64,000 bases of DNA from Gymnogyps californianus (lineage: Eukaryota > Chordata > Aves > Accipitriformes > Cathartidae): NCBI RefSeq assembly GCF_018139145.2, contig NC_059478.1:27001001-27065000 (forward strand), given 5' to 3'. Under the pieces are notes generated by a model. The model searched no databases. It was not told the DNA's origin and saw only the letters and a list, made by a program, of their open reading frames with translations. Both the position numbers and the translations under genes were made by a program. Positions 1 to 12,231 of the stretch are shown here, in pieces (within the stretch, counting starts at the first letter, position 1; each line of letters begins with the position of its first letter).

Positions 1-1009
1 CTAATGAATACCGCGCGCCGAGTGAAAACTCTATCTGCACATCTTTAAATTAAACCAAACCACACACGCACACACAAAAATCATTCCAGCCTACCCAGTG
101 GGTTTTTGCCTTGCTGCATGTGCAGAATTTCTTATTGATGTGGGAACCGTGCAGCAGAAGAAACTCCTTAAATGTGCATCAGGAGTAGTAATTTCTCCCT
201 GTCGCCTGCAGCATGGGTTCAGATGATATGATCATGAAAAAGGGAATGATTTCCTGCCCCACGGAATTTAATTTTATGAATGGAGCTGTGTAACACGGCA
301 TAGTAGCTTTAAAAAAAACACCATAAAAGACATGACAGGAGAAACCAAGTTGTACACTACTCCACCGTACGGAAAACAAAGCTAACTTATATGGTTTGGC
401 TTCCTTGTTTGCCCTTTCATTGTTCCTTGATGGTAAAACTCTTGCGTTATGATTTTCAGAAGCACAAAGCACAGAATGGTTTATGATGTTTACTTAGCAT
501 ATATGACAATAGATGGAAAGGCGCCATAATTTGGGACGCTGACTGCAAAATAAACCTATCATCGTTCACACAGAGTGCTGTTCCTTTGGATAAACAGCCA
601 CGTTGCTGGTTGGCAGGAACAGACGGCCACCTCCCGGGTCCTCCTTGCCAGAGCTGCACATCTTTGGGCCTCGAGCCATTGGTGTTTGAACAGAGATGCC
701 TTTTGACTCCAGTGGGGCAATGCTGGCACTGCACAAGCTCTTTGTCCTTATTTAGATAAAATAAGGATCCCTGAAAGGCTTCCCGGCACAAAAAACCCCT
801 CGTGGTGCTTCACAATAGCTGCCGACATGGGAAAGTTGCAGGGAGGCCCCCAACCAACAGCTTAGATGTAAATATCTTGGGGCTGGGGGCAGTTCAGATG
901 TGGAGCCAGGTCCACATTGTAACCCTCGTCGCCAACTCTCCTAGGCCTTCCTGGACTCCCAGCTATCAGCATGCCATCTTTAGTGCATCAAGGTGGGTTG
1001 GAGTCCAAA
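1..1009. other. Gene-free stretch left of first LTR
   Basis: No convincing coding sequence, RNA gene or known repeat is visible. The only structure is a short CA-rich run near 59-78. Open frames here are short, overlap on both strands and have no recognisable domain. The final five bases before the LTR (GTGAC, 1010-1014) are the left copy of its target-site duplication. Confidence 0.6.
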
Positions 1010-1014
1010 GTGAC

Positions 1015-1610
1015 TGTCGTGGTTTAACCCCAGCCGGCAACTAAGCACCACACAGCCGCTCGCTCACTCCTCCCCGGTGGGATGGAGGAGAGAATCAGAA
1101 AAGTGAGAAAACTCGTGGGTTGAGGTAAAGACAGTTTAATAGGTAAAGCAAAAGCCACGCACGCAAGCAAAGCAAAACAAGGAATTCATTCACCACTTCC
1201 CATCGGCAGGCAGGTGTTCAGCCATCTCCAGGAAAGCAGGGCTCCATCATGTGTAACGTGGGAGTTACTTGGGAAGACGAACGCCATCACTCTGAACATT
1301 GCCCCCACCTCCTTCTTCTTCCCTCAGCTTTATATGCTGAGCATGACATCATATGGTATGGAAAATCCCTTTGGGCAGTTGGGGTCAGCTGTCCCAGCTG
1401 TGTCCCTTCCCAGCTTCTTGCGCACCCCCAGCCTCCTCGCTGGTGGGGTGGGGTGAGAGGCAGAAAAGGCCTTGACTCTGTGTACGCTCTGCTCAGCAGT
1501 AACTAAAACATCCCTGAATTACCAACACTGTTTTCAGCACAAATCCAAACCATAGCCCCATACCAGCTACTATGAAGAAAATTAACTCTATCCCAGCCAA
1601 AACCAACACA
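1015..1610 (-). mobile_element. Solo LTR of an avian endogenous retrovirus, copy 1
   Basis: This is a single long terminal repeat with no internal retroviral genes beside it. It starts TGTCGTGG and ends CCAACACA on the plus strand and is flanked by an exact 5-bp duplication, GTGAC at 1010-1014 and 1611-1615. Read on the minus strand it has a TATA-box motif (TATAAA at 1329-1334) followed by a poly(A) signal (ATTAAA at 1135-1140), which sets the orientation. The ends and the central block (near TGACATCATATGG) match the copies at 25407-25995 and 44658-45299. A 5-bp duplication fits the class III (ERVL-like) group; that assignment is inference from duplication length and general resemblance to bird ERVL LTRs. 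The absence of gag-pol-env suggests recombination between two LTRs removed the body of the provirus. Confidence 0.9.
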
Positions 1611-1747
1611 GTGACCGAACTGCATGGTGCTTTTTCCGTGAGACTTTGGGTAAAGCCTTCTCCAAAGAGCAGAGGTTGTAGTTAACGAACTGAATTGTGA
1701 GTATGTCTGAGAAAGCGTGTCCAGTGAATTTTACATATGCTTGAATT

Positions 1748-2240
1748 ACTGAATCCTAGAAGACAGAGTGGGAAGGGATCTTGAGAAGGTATTGATTTGT
1801 CCTCCTCATCCAGGACCTAAACAGTCAGACCTAACCCATTCCTGGCACATGCATGTCAAACCTCTTCTTAAAACTTCCTAATATGGAGGTACCATAAACT
1901 CCATCACCAACCCTTTCCAGTGCTCCCCTGTCTTCACCTTGAACAGCTTTCCCTGTAATGTCTAACGTCATCCCCCCCTTTGCTGCAGCTCAAGGGCAAG
2001 ACTCTTTATCTCCTTCCTGTAAGAAACACAGAGGTCTATAACCTCCCTCCTCTCATTCTTGGGTTTGTGGACTGTTAGACTGTGTCCTCTTTGCATTTTC
2101 TAGACTGAACAAATCCACTTATTTTCGACCATTTCTCACATATTATGTTTTCTAGATTTCTGACCCACTTCTTGCAGCTGTTGCACTCCTCTGGATTCAA
2201 ACTGCTCCATGCCTTTCTCAAGGACCTCCTCCCAAGTCTG
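1748..2240 (-). mobile_element. Old 5'-truncated CR1 LINE tail
   Basis: The block resembles the reverse complement of a CR1 3' untranslated region. A degenerate tail (GAATCCTAGAA near 1750) is followed by a GGGAAGGGATCTTGAGAAGG segment like the usual 'GGAAGGGACCTT..GAG' of CR1. Further right come CTTGAACAGCTTTCC, CTAGACTGAACAAATCC and CTCCTCTGGATTC, which occur in that order in CR1 copies. The element is therefore on the minus strand with its 3' end at the left. It is strongly diverged, has no reverse-transcriptase frame and is a dead fragment. The right boundary is approximate and the subfamily was not determined. Confidence 0.75.
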
Positions 2241-5089
2241 ACTATCCCTGGATTTGATCAGCTCTGATCAAAAGTTGGTTATGGACCGTTTTCGTGGTTT
2301 TGACTTGAACTGGATCCAAAGCAAACAAATCCCATGGCATTTTTTCCCATTGGTCCCTTGGGATGTGGCAGTTTTAAATCAGTAGCAGAAGATAAACACA
2401 GTGGAGACCTTCCTGGTAGTGAGCAGCGGGACAGGCTTAGCTCATGTGTCTTGCATAAGATGCCCTGGTTTATTAATTTCAGCGTGAGGCTGAGTTTTTC
2501 TCTTTGACATGTCACACTGGCTTTTGATCAGCCAGGAGCAGTGGCATAGAGGAGAGGGAGGGACTGTACAAGCGTTGAACTTTGCTCACAGCCTTACTGG
2601 AATAATGGCCCTCCTGGTTTGCTTTGTCACGCATCATCCAGCCCACAAACAGCAATTTGCCAGACTCCAGATAGACTTTATAAAACTCCATTCAGTATGT
2701 CCTGTTTGACATGGGTCTGCCAGTGTCCACTCTGGAAGAGGTTTTTAGCTGGTTGTAGCATAAATAGTATAACAGGTTATCAGCCAAACTGCTTGCACGC
2801 ACATGGTTGATAAGGACCAGACAGCATGGATTTATCCAATCTCATGTCAAATCAGTCTAGATTTTTCTCCTAACAGGGTAATAAGTTCTTGTGGGCAGGG
2901 AAGCTGCAGTTGGGGTCTTTTGTCATGACTTTAGCATCCGCCTATGTGATGTTCCCATAAACACAACAGTTCAGTCAATACTAGTTAAGCTGTACTGTTG
3001 CACTGGGTGTGGAGAGAAGTGCAGCTAAGCTGACTACTTTATAAAAATTGTTCTGAGAGAAACAGACATTGTTTGCCTTTTCCAGGCTATTTTATTATTG
3101 TTATTCAAAAAGCCTGTCTTCTGAGGGTAGGAACTTTCTGGTTGCACTTCAGTTAAAAAAAAAAAAAAAAGTATAATAACACCTGTAATAAAATAACCAG
3201 GAAAGTTTCCTCTAAGAGCATGTCATTATGTCAACTCTGTTCAGCGGAGAAGCATTGCATTCGGTAAATATATATTCGGGAGCTACTTTGTGATCATTGA
3301 CATTTGACACTGTTCTTACATCTCTCCCTATTAGCATGTTTCTGTTTGGAGTGTACTTGACCTATTTCAGAAATATTCCTCATCTTTTCCCATTATTTAC
3401 TGACCAGCAATAACCCTGGAAAGAACTACTGCATTTTACAGGCTGCAAAGTTTCATGGAAACAAGAGGCCCCTCTTGTGTCGCCTAAGTAGCTCATCTGT
3501 GAAGGTAAATATATTCCTGGATTTAATTAGGAGTTGCAGTATTAATATTTATGCAGATAAAACTAGGTGGGGAGGGAGGAGAAGGAAGAGGGAGCAATGG
3601 CGTAGTTGTCATTGCTGAAATGAACTGACCAATTCATTCTTCATGAGGGACACCGCAGCCGAATCTCTGAGATCTCTTGCATGAAAAAACTGTTTCACTC
3701 CTCGCTCCTAACGATGGGCTGGGACCAAGTCAGGGGTCCAAAGACACAGCTTGCACCAAAGGCTTGTTTTGCTTTGTGCTTAAATGCTATTTTTCACGCA
3801 GAGACAAATTTGAAGGCCAAATGACAGTGTTTTGAACACAAATCCTCTAGGGAGTATGAAGAAGGGAATTTCAGATGCTGGAGCAACAGGAGAATCTGAT
3901 CTATTCTGTCTCATGTTGGATATAATTTTTATGTGCTGCAATACTTTTCTGGATATCAGTGTTTTTTGAGTCATGAGATGAAAAGTCAAAATCTTCCACT
4001 ATTTTGTGACTAATAATGGAAGATAAAGATTCAGCCATAATGCTTGGTATTAAGATTTTGAAGCTGTAAGATTAAGTACTTCCTCAATATAGTTTTCAGG
4101 CACCTTTTCATCTCCGAAGTGTTGAGCTGGAACATATTGTTCATTTTCAAATTCCCACACACAGAAAAAAGATTTGAGTCTGCACTGACCCTTGAAACCC
4201 AGAGACAGTTCAGGTCTTTCTGATCTTGCGTTTTCACACTCACAAGAGATCGCAGGAACCTCCTGGCTTGGACCTGACCTGTTTTATTCTCATTGTGATC
4301 TTTCACCCCTCGGTACAAAACTTGGTTGGGAAAGGTTTGGAGGTACATAAAACAAGGGAACTCAGCATCCATCCTTCATGAGTGGTGTCACTGTGAGCTT
4401 AAATATGAGCATGAAGAGTTCAAAGGTGGCATCTCCCATGTTCTTATAATGTGTGATGGAGAGTCCTGGCACATCAGAAGTTAGAGATCACTTGAGAACA
4501 CAAAGCTGTGTCAAAGGCAACAGGGAAAACGTGCACTTTCTCACTCAAAGAGCAGTTCACCTCTTTGTTCTCCCTTTTGTACCCAGGCTGCACCTGGCCC
4601 TCTTTGATTTTAATTATCAGGTACGCTGCTCTGGGGGAGCTCGGGGCCGACCGTGTTAGAAAGCACCACCTTCCCTTCAGGCACAGCTTCAGCTCTTTGT
4701 TCTGCTCTCTTAGGGTAATTGGATACTAATAAATCAGCTCTCTGGTTCACCATACTTAAAATGCTTCTAGTGACTGGAAAAAAAATTACACTCTTGTCTC
4801 TTTATTCCCTTTCCTTGGTTTGCTCTATGCTTTTCTTCCATTCTTTCTGTTGAGACCAACACTGTGTTACCTCCATTCTGGAGATCAGCTTTTGCTCCTG
4901 TACAATTCAGTTACTTTGTTGGACAGAAAAGGAGAAAGATGTTTCAGCCCCAGCCCTTTGCTTTTGCTTTATGTTCCCCTGGGGAAGTTGCTTGCATCCA
5001 GCACGGTGCCACAAGTCTTCCCCACTCCAAGGTCCTACGTGGCAGACGCGCAAGCCTGAAAGCAGTCCAATGCCCATGCCTGCCAAGAG
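2241..5089. other. Gene-free stretch
   Basis: I see no supported gene or recognisable dispersed repeat. There is a run of 16 A at 3155-3170. The 113-codon minus-strand frame at 4031-4372 shows no domain and no matching splice structure, so I do not call it. Confidence 0.55.
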
Positions 5090-5132
5090 ACATGGGGTGT
5101 CCTTCCATCACGTGGAAGGACACGGGGCATGT
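5090..5132. repeat. Imperfect inverted repeat with an E-box in the loop
   Basis: The left arm GTGTCCTTCCA (5097-5107) and right arm TGGAAGGACAC (5113-5123) are perfect reverse complements of 11 bp around a 5-base loop. After a G-rich internal mismatch, ACATG (5090-5094) can also pair with CATGT (5128-5132). The loop and stem base create CACGTG at 5109-5114, the E-box bound by bHLH factors such as MYC or USF. Whether the structure is transcribed or functional is unknown. Confidence 0.6.
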
Positions 5133-7552
5133 GGCACAATCGTTCACCGCCTCAGGGGCTGCAGCCTCTAAGTTGCAATACAACAGACCATAATCTCATC
5201 CTACCACTCTGCAAAATCTGATGTCAACGGAGTTACCTGCCTTGGGCAGTGACTGTAGCTGGGGGAATGAAGTTGTGTCCATCCTTAAGAATAGACCAAG
5301 CCAGGACGATCCAGATCTCAGAGGGGGCAGCCTTGACTCCACAGGAATGGCAGAATCTGGCCATAAATAGTGTGCACCACAAAGACATGCAGGGAAAAAA
5401 CCCCACTTAGCAACAACAGCAACAGTTGCCACTGCAATTATTCTAGCAAATGACAGTAATTTGTGCTGACCACACTGTGGTCTGCCTATACCTTGCCAAC
5501 TTGTTCCTGCTCCAGCCATTAATATCAGTTTATTTTGCTCACAAAGAAAATAGTTCTCATTTAAAGCTCCCTGTGCGCTTCGTGAGTCATTAATGAAGTC
5601 TCATGATATCTGTGACCTAAAAAGAGCACTGTGAGCTACTTTTTCTTGAGCAAGAACCATCGTCCGCTGGTTGTCAGAGGAACTCATTTATCACTTCTTG
5701 TCCCTCATATTTGTGGCCCCGTTCTTTGGAATAATAAGAGCTTGGCTTAAGGAATGGGCATGAAATGTGGTTGTGTTTAAAATTTGTTTATTTTCATTGT
5801 TTTTCTTTAGCTTTGTTCTTGGAGCTTGTACAATAAAGGCAAATAATTTAAAGGACACAGAGGGCTGGAGTTTGGTTTTATACAGAGTGTGGGAGGCTGA
5901 CCAAAAAGCTATAGCCAAGTGAAGGGACCATATTCAGTGAGGCCAAGGTGAACTGAAGTATTTAAAGACTCTGGAGGACTTGGAGTTGGAATAACTTCCA
6001 TCTTCCCTCTCAGCTTGTAACTCACACCCGGCTCACACCCAGGCTGAACTCACACACGGCTACTGCTGGGGAAGTTACACCTCCTAAGTCATCAGCTGCA
6101 AAACTAGCTCAAGCAGCCAAAATGAGCTCAAGTTGGGCGAACTCACCTGCCGAATCATGCGCCCAGACAGCAACAAGGAAGAGACACTAAGCCGGTATGA
6201 ATCACTGCTAATCACTCTCTCGAGCTAATTGACACATTCCTAAAATTCCTCTCGAGGTTCTTGGCAGTCTGAGCTCCATTGCTTTTTTCAGCCGTCAGCA
6301 AAGGGAAAGGCACATAGCCGTGTCAGAAAGTCTTATTTTTTGTAAATAAACAGACACCACCACTGCATGTGAGGGGTCCAAGGGTTGCATGACAGTAGCC
6401 TTACCCCAGATCGCATTTGTGAGACCTGGGGGTGATCCTCCGCTCCCCCCAGCTGCTCTTCCCCAACTCACTTGTTTCAGTGCTGCTGCAGCTGCTTCAA
6501 TGCACTTAACATCCTGCCCCCCGCCCCAGTTCCCCCAACGAATCTCCCAGAGAAGCATCAGTCTTGCTCACCGCCCAACCGACAATGCAGTGAGGAAGGC
6601 ACAGGATGTCCTTTGCTTTGTAAAGCTGGTCCCCTAAAGCCCAGACACCTCTCAGGTGGCTTCTGCTGAATCTGTGGTACGGTACCTCAACCACGGGCTG
6701 TTTCCAAGCTGCTTATTAACATGGACTTTGTACCACTGCTGGCATTCAGCTCAGCTCAGCTCACCTGTAGAGCTGGTTAATGGAAAAAGATGACAGCCAG
6801 CAAGCGCAAGGACTGTCCTTGCCTTAGGGTACGCAGTGTGAAACCTTTGACTGCTGCAGAGCCAGAACAGACCATGTCTTCTGGGGAAGAAGTTATCTTT
6901 CTCCTGTGGTTCTCAGCCCACAGTGAGAAGATTCCAGAGGCTACTTTGAGATGCTTTCAAATGCCATCTGAGAGAGTCTGGTCCATCCTCAGGAGGCCTG
7001 AAATTATTGTCATGTCAATCTGCAAGTTCAAAATGTATCAGAAACTGCTTGATTAGTGTCAGGTAGTTTGACTCCCTCTGAAGTCAGTGAAGAGGGAGGT
7101 GGCACCTCCAGACAGATGAGAGAGACAAATTGACTTTGGAGATGATGGCTTAAGCACTCATTCCTATGGCAGAGTCCCACTTAGGTGGCACAATCTCCTC
7201 TGCAATGCTAAGGACATCTTAAAATACCATCCCCCTAAGCCAGCCCACTGAGCAGTGGGTCACCAAATGAGCATGCAGACAATGGTGATATTAGGGTCGT
7301 ACCTGTAATCCTGTGCTGTTTTCTGCCTTGGGGTCTTACACATTGCTTCTCGGAGGGGTGTCCCTCTGGAAAACAGACTGAGACCTGCTTTTGGCTGTAG
7401 ATGGTGATTAAAAGTCAGTTTTCTGTGGCCAGGCAGAGGATCACTCCTTGCTATTAAACCACATCCAGAGAATAGGGAGGAAGCATGCCTCCATCCTCTG
7501 TTTTTACATGGTATCCGGGTAGTGAACTGTGTTTGCCAGCGATGGGGAAGGC
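5133..7552. other. Gene-free stretch
   Basis: No gene, RNA gene or clear mobile element is recognised. A more GC-rich patch lies near 6380-6560 (CCCCCCGCCCC runs) with open frames on both strands, which is what composition alone would give. Confidence 0.5.
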
Positions 7553-7613
7553 TGAGGTTCAGTCCCTGCCACTGCCGATGTGTGTCTGAAGGGACTGCTC
7601 TAACCACTAGCCA
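7553..7613 (-). mobile_element. Possible tRNA-derived SINE head fragment
   Basis: On the minus strand, 7613-7597 reads TGGCTAGTGGTTAGAGC. This resembles the Pol III A-box region of MIR-like and turtle/crocodile tRNA-SINEs. About 40 bases further on, the plus-strand text GAGGTTCAGTCCC lies where a diverged B-box would be expected. The rest of the element is not recognisable. The match is short and recalled from memory, so it could be chance. Confidence 0.35.
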
Positions 7614-7739
7614 GGGGCAGCTTGGAGGCACGCACCAAAAACTATTGAATCAGCAGTAGCTTTGGAGGAACGCCTGCGTCTCCCCTCCTGCAGCCCTCCT
7701 GCCTGGCTTTTGGAGCCAGAAGTTGTGTCTTCATTTTTG

Positions 7740-7965
7740 TGTTGATGATGACTTTTTTCTTCCAGTATTTGCTCTAATTGTTTTTTGAACTCCTGTTTTT
7801 CGAACTTGTGTCAGTGAGCTCCACAGTTTAACAATGCACCTTGTGAAAAGCTTTTCTTGTTTGTCTTAAACCTGCTACATCATTGTTTCTTTGGCTACTG
7901 CCTATTTCTTGTAAACAGAAAGATTTCAGTGTTCCCTGTCCACCTTCTCTGTGAGGTCTGAGGAC
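7740..7965 (-). mobile_element. CR1/L3-like LINE 3' fragment
   Basis: The block carries GTGAGCTCCACAGTTTAAC (7815-7833), then CCTTGTGAAAAG and GTCTTAAACCTGCTAC. These steps occur in the same order in the antisense of old amniote CR1/L3 tails ('GAGTTCCACAGGTTAA', 'GTGTGAAGAAG', 'TTTAAACCTGCTGCC'). The copy is ancient and short, without coding capacity. Orientation follows from that order. Edges are approximate. Confidence 0.65.
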
Positions 7966-10100
7966 ATGTACTAGTGTAAACACACAGGCAAAAATAATTG
8001 CTACTCATAATTTTAAATTAGTATTCTTCTTTCCCTTCCATCACAGATGCTCCCCACACACATATGTGTAGATTGACCCTTTTCTGTCTTTACTGGCATA
8101 TTTCTTGACAAATTCATATTGGTTATTTTATTAAGATAAATGAATTAGGAGAGATAGGAGATGATCTAAGTAAGTTTTTAAGAAACCACTGTTGATTAAG
8201 GTCTATCTAGATTTACTGCATGGGATTCAAACTGATTGTAAGTCATAAGCTGAAAAATTGGGTTACATTAGGGGTCCTCCTTCTAAAGCAATGGACAAAT
8301 TAAAGCTGTTATATTCCCTTAGTTTTTATAACAACATATTTCTCTCAGTGAAACAATTGCTATGACTACACTTCAGTTGAATGAGTTCCGTATTGTCCTT
8401 TTTAAAAAGTGCTGAGCTCAGCACAAGGCATGGCAAAGTTGCTTCGTTTGTTTTTGTCTCATTTCAGTTTAGACATATGGCTAATCATGCTTGAAAACCA
8501 CATAATCTTATCCAGGGCAAAATTCATATCATTATGTAGGGAGAGTTCAAGTGTTTCCCCCTTATTTTCAACTAATGTTAAACTGGGATTATGCTGTATT
8601 ATGTTCCTTTTGGACCTTAAATGTCCATGTGCATTCATATCAGCTGTCTGGCTGTCACATCTGTACTTACTGCCTCAGCGAGTAACAGTGAAGGAAACTA
8701 GCATATTAGCTCCTGGAACAAATGGGGTCTTTTCTTTATAAGAAGATAGCTGGGACGTAACTTAATATAAATGCTCCCTGTTCTTTTTAATGGAAAGCTA
8801 AGTGACATGACAGATGTCATGTCAGGTGACAGATAAATGAGTATTAGTGATCTCCCAGGCTGCTGGAGTTTTAGAATACAAAAACACATCCCACCCTCTT
8901 AAGAAAATCCTCATTGTACATTTTTGAGTAAAAAGATAATATTTTTGAGCAGCATGTTAGTGTGATTTTTTTATTAGATGTAAAAGTACCCCATATACCA
9001 CAACAATAAACGTACGGCCATCTGTGCCTACTACATCCAGAACTGATTGTACATTTTTGCAACTGAAATATATGCACAGAACTATATGAATATACAACAT
9101 GGACATCTAAACACATAGGTTTATTTTGTCAGACTTGCAGAACTGTATGTGATGTACACACACCTATTTTGTGTATTCAGTGCTATTACTGTGCCCATAA
9201 ACTCACACATCTCTGCAGGTACCTGTAGGAAAAGTCGTGTAATCATCCACATCAGGGTTTCGTGGCAGAGCTCTGAATTTTTTGCTCTAATTCTCTGTGG
9301 AGAGAATTACTTGCCTGTATCTTTATGGTGCGTACCTATTTATATACCGTGCGGTGTGTGGTGTGTATAGCAGATTTATGCGCTGTACTTTGCCCGTGCA
9401 CACACCTATGTTGGCCAGGACTGGTACGGCAGGTACGGGAATATCTATATAATATACATATCAGTGCATTATGAGCAACTCATTGAGTTTAGCGCAGTAC
9501 TCCTTCTGCTGCTTTTGTGCAGTTTGTTATAGAAACATACTTGAGTTTGCTCAGTTGCTTATCCCAAAGGCCAACTTTTGATCTTCTCTTGGGAACCTGT
9601 CGCACTGCCTTGGTTTCTAGGTACCACAGCCAATGTGTTTACCAACTCTTTTTCTCTTTCTCGCCCTTTCTATTATGCGTCCCCTTTTTTCTGCCACACA
9701 AAAGCTCTGTGCGGTGCTTGTGTGTGGTCCCCAAGAGATGCGGGCCCGGCAAGGAGCCGTTTTTTGGCGAGGCGCTGGGCTGGAGGATCTGTGAACCCGT
9801 GCAATTAGCAGTTTAGATCCGGGACCCCACGTGTGGGAGTGGGGCCCGCGGTTGTGCCGGAGCGATGGGGACAGCCACCCTCCGGGCGAGTGCACCGACC
9901 CCTGGCAGAAGGGTCACGCCGTGCCGCAGACAGCCCCCGAGCTCAGGAAAAACCCAGAGATCAGAGCCGCAATCTGTAGCGGGGTGTCCTCCCCCCCGCC
10001 ACCCCGTGCACAACACATGGATTCAGAAAGGGATCATTTGGAAAGCATTTGCAAACATATGGGTCGTTTTTAAGTCAAGACTTCTTTAATTCACTGTGTT
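7966..10100. other. Gene-free AT-leaning stretch
   Basis: No supported coding feature. It includes the small perfect hairpin at 8803-8824 and a TG/TA-rich patch near 9330-9460. A modest CpG-containing patch lies at about 9720-9990 but has no identifiable exon. Confidence 0.5.
8803..8824. repeat. Perfect 9-bp inverted repeat
   Basis: TGACATGAC (8803-8811) and GTCATGTCA (8816-8824) are exact reverse complements separated by AGAT. A partial direct repeat (GTGACAGAT) follows immediately. No function can be assigned. Confidence 0.6.
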
Positions 10101-10111
10101 TCCTAGTTTTT

Positions 10112-10171
10112 TTGGAGGGAGGAGTTTGATGGAGGTTTGGGGGGGGGTTGTTTTGTTTTGTTTGGGGGGGT
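10112..10171 (+). repeat. G-rich runs with T-rich spacer
   Basis: GGAGGGAGGAG (from 10114), nine G at 10139-10147 and seven G at 10164-10170 are separated by T-rich spacers. The tract could fold into a long-loop G-quadruplex but may equally be plain low-complexity DNA. Confidence 0.45.
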
Positions 10172-10299
10172 GCAGGCTCTCGCTGCAAAAAGCCTGGGTG
10201 GGAAAAAAAAAAAAGAGGAGGGCTGAGTGGTGGAATAAAGAGCGCAGCAAAGCTACCCCACAGCAGCTTGTTCCCAACTCATGTCCCTTACACAGAGAT

Positions 10300-10425
10300 T
10301 AAAAGAACAAACACTCCGCTCTTCTTAATGATGGCATTACCAAGTATAATTAATTAGAAGGGTAGCAAAAGGAATCCGATCCCTGGTGCTAATTACTTTC
10401 CTAAAAGGATAATATGCTCTTATGT
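10300..10425. promoter_or_regulatory. Possible conserved non-coding element
   Basis: The segment is dense in homeodomain-type cores (TAATTAATTAG near 10348, CTAATTAC near 10390) and is neither repeat-like nor open in a useful frame. This texture resembles enhancers near developmental genes in vertebrates. Conservation was not tested and this is a guess from composition only. Confidence 0.25.
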
Positions 10426-11152
10426 TACCAGTCTAGATCTGACAGAAATATGTCTATTACTGCTACCACTGCTAATAATCAAGGGGTAAAATAAAATACC
10501 CAAGGGACGTACATGCCTGGGTTTATTTATATGCAGGTATGTATACATACATGTTCATGTAATGATATACTCACTATATATAAGCATGATGTGTACAAAT
10601 ACACGTGCGTTATCACTTCATGTTTATATATTTATAGTTAGAGTGTTTCTTTAGGCATACATGTTGACAGATACCCAGGCAGAAAGACAAATATTTATGA
10701 CACCACTTCTCTGCAGTGCTACCGCCAAAGGAGGGGAGCGATAAACAAAAGCTCCCCCACCTTTGCCACCCTTGGCCTGTGCAATTAGGTCTGGGGTAGG
10801 AGCAGGGCTGTGTTTTCCTTTTCTTGGATGGAGATGTGATGGCCCATTAGGCTGGTTCATGAAGAACTAATGACTGGATGGCATCGATTTGCAGAGGAAT
10901 TTTAGCTGCAGAAAATGATCGATGTCCTTCAGCCAAAGATTTATCTCAGCAGGCTGCACATATTTTGTGTAGCCTGCTTTGGTTACTGTGAAGGATTGCT
11001 AAATAAATGGTGGGTTAGCAGTTAAAACACACAGGCTTTGGGTATTCAGTGGGAGACCCGTGTTTTGGAGTTGTTATTATCATCACTTTAAGAAGTTGGA
11101 AGGGATGTGTAATGCACCCAGAGCAAAATACTGGCTCTCAAATGCCTTTACC
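10426..11152. other. Gene-free stretch
   Basis: No gene is supported. The part at 10520-10640 is rich in TATACATACATG-type alternating sequence. Nothing else stands out. Confidence 0.5.
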
Positions 11153-11525
11153 ATATACACATACAGTGCAGGGGTCTATGGTTGTTACTACAAGTGCGTC
11201 TACCTGTTTATCTACATCCTTCCCCCACCTCCTTGTGTGTATGAGCACACAGATGTGATGGACCTGTGGATGTGCATATGCAGATGTGGATGTGAACATA
11301 CATATGCACATCCCTCTGTGCACACTTGTACCAGCTATATGTGTGTGTAATACCTGTGTGCATAGACGTGTTTCAGTCTGTGAGCATATTTGTGCTCAGG
11401 CTGCACGTTTGTGTGCATATATATGTGTGTGTAGGTGCATAGATATATCCCTATGCATTTTGCCGGCAGGAGACAACCCACATACGTAGATCTGTGTGTG
11501 TAAGCAGGTGTGTGCCACATGCATG
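11153..11525. repeat. TG/CA and ATG-rich low-complexity tract
   Basis: The tract is built of degenerate TGTGTG, CATATG and ATGTGGATG words with much alternating purine-pyrimidine sequence. It looks like an eroded microsatellite. Open frames on both strands (cysteine-, histidine- and tyrosine-rich) are products of the repeat, not genes. Confidence 0.6.
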
Positions 11526-11892
11526 AGTATAGACTTGACATGTTATTTTTAGTTGTTTCCCATCCTTCCAGACAGCTTCCCAAAATATCACTCTTTCTCC
11601 CCATTCCTACCTCCTGATCCTGCCATTCCCCCAGACTGTGAATTTTCTTCAGGACTTGAGGCCTTTGCCCGGTGCTCCTCAGTGAGCAAAAAGCAGTAAG
11701 TGCAATTTAATGTATTATTTATGAGTGGTGGGAAAGTCTAAAGGGGTTTTAATCTCTGCTTCTCCACTTCCTTCCCAGCTGAAAACCATTTCACCTCCCT
11801 TCCCAGATATTCAGCTCCAGTGTGCTCCCCCACCCCACTCCCATCTGCGCCTTATTTGTACAAATGTTCCCGTGTCTTTAGAAATCATCTTC

Positions 11893-11934
11893 AAAAAAAA
11901 AAAAAAGAAAAGAGAAAAAAAAAAGAAAAGAAAA
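11893..11934 (+). repeat. A-rich run
   Basis: A 42-base stretch of A broken only by single G residues. It could be the remnant tail of a retroposed sequence, but no body is recognisable to its left. Confidence 0.6.
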
Positions 11935-12201
11935 CCCCTTGCCAAACCCATATTGTACTTAAACATTTGTGAAGATTTTGTTTCTCTCAATATGGAAGCG
12001 AGAGGGGGCTCTGGGAGGGGCTTTCGTCGAGAAATGTCTCATTCAGTCTGCTGAGCCCCCTCCTTGAAGTTTCTTTTCAAGGCTGTTGGAAAGTTGGGCA
12101 AACTGAAAAGCAAAACAATAATTAGAGATAATTGCTTGTGTCCAAACACAGGCATCAAAGCCTCGGGGGTCTCATTTGTGATGGGCCTTGGTGTGTGATC
12201 C

Positions 12202-12231
12202 AAAAAAAAAAAAAAAAGTAAAAAAAAAAAA
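12202..12231 (+). repeat. Poly(A) run interrupted by GT
   Basis: Sixteen A, then GT, then about twelve A. No retroposed body was recognised beside it. Confidence 0.6.

Noticed and set aside
11286..11604. Cysteine- and histidine-rich frames resembling zinc-binding peptides
   Set aside because: The residues come from TGTG/CATA repeat words, with no regular zinc-finger spacing.
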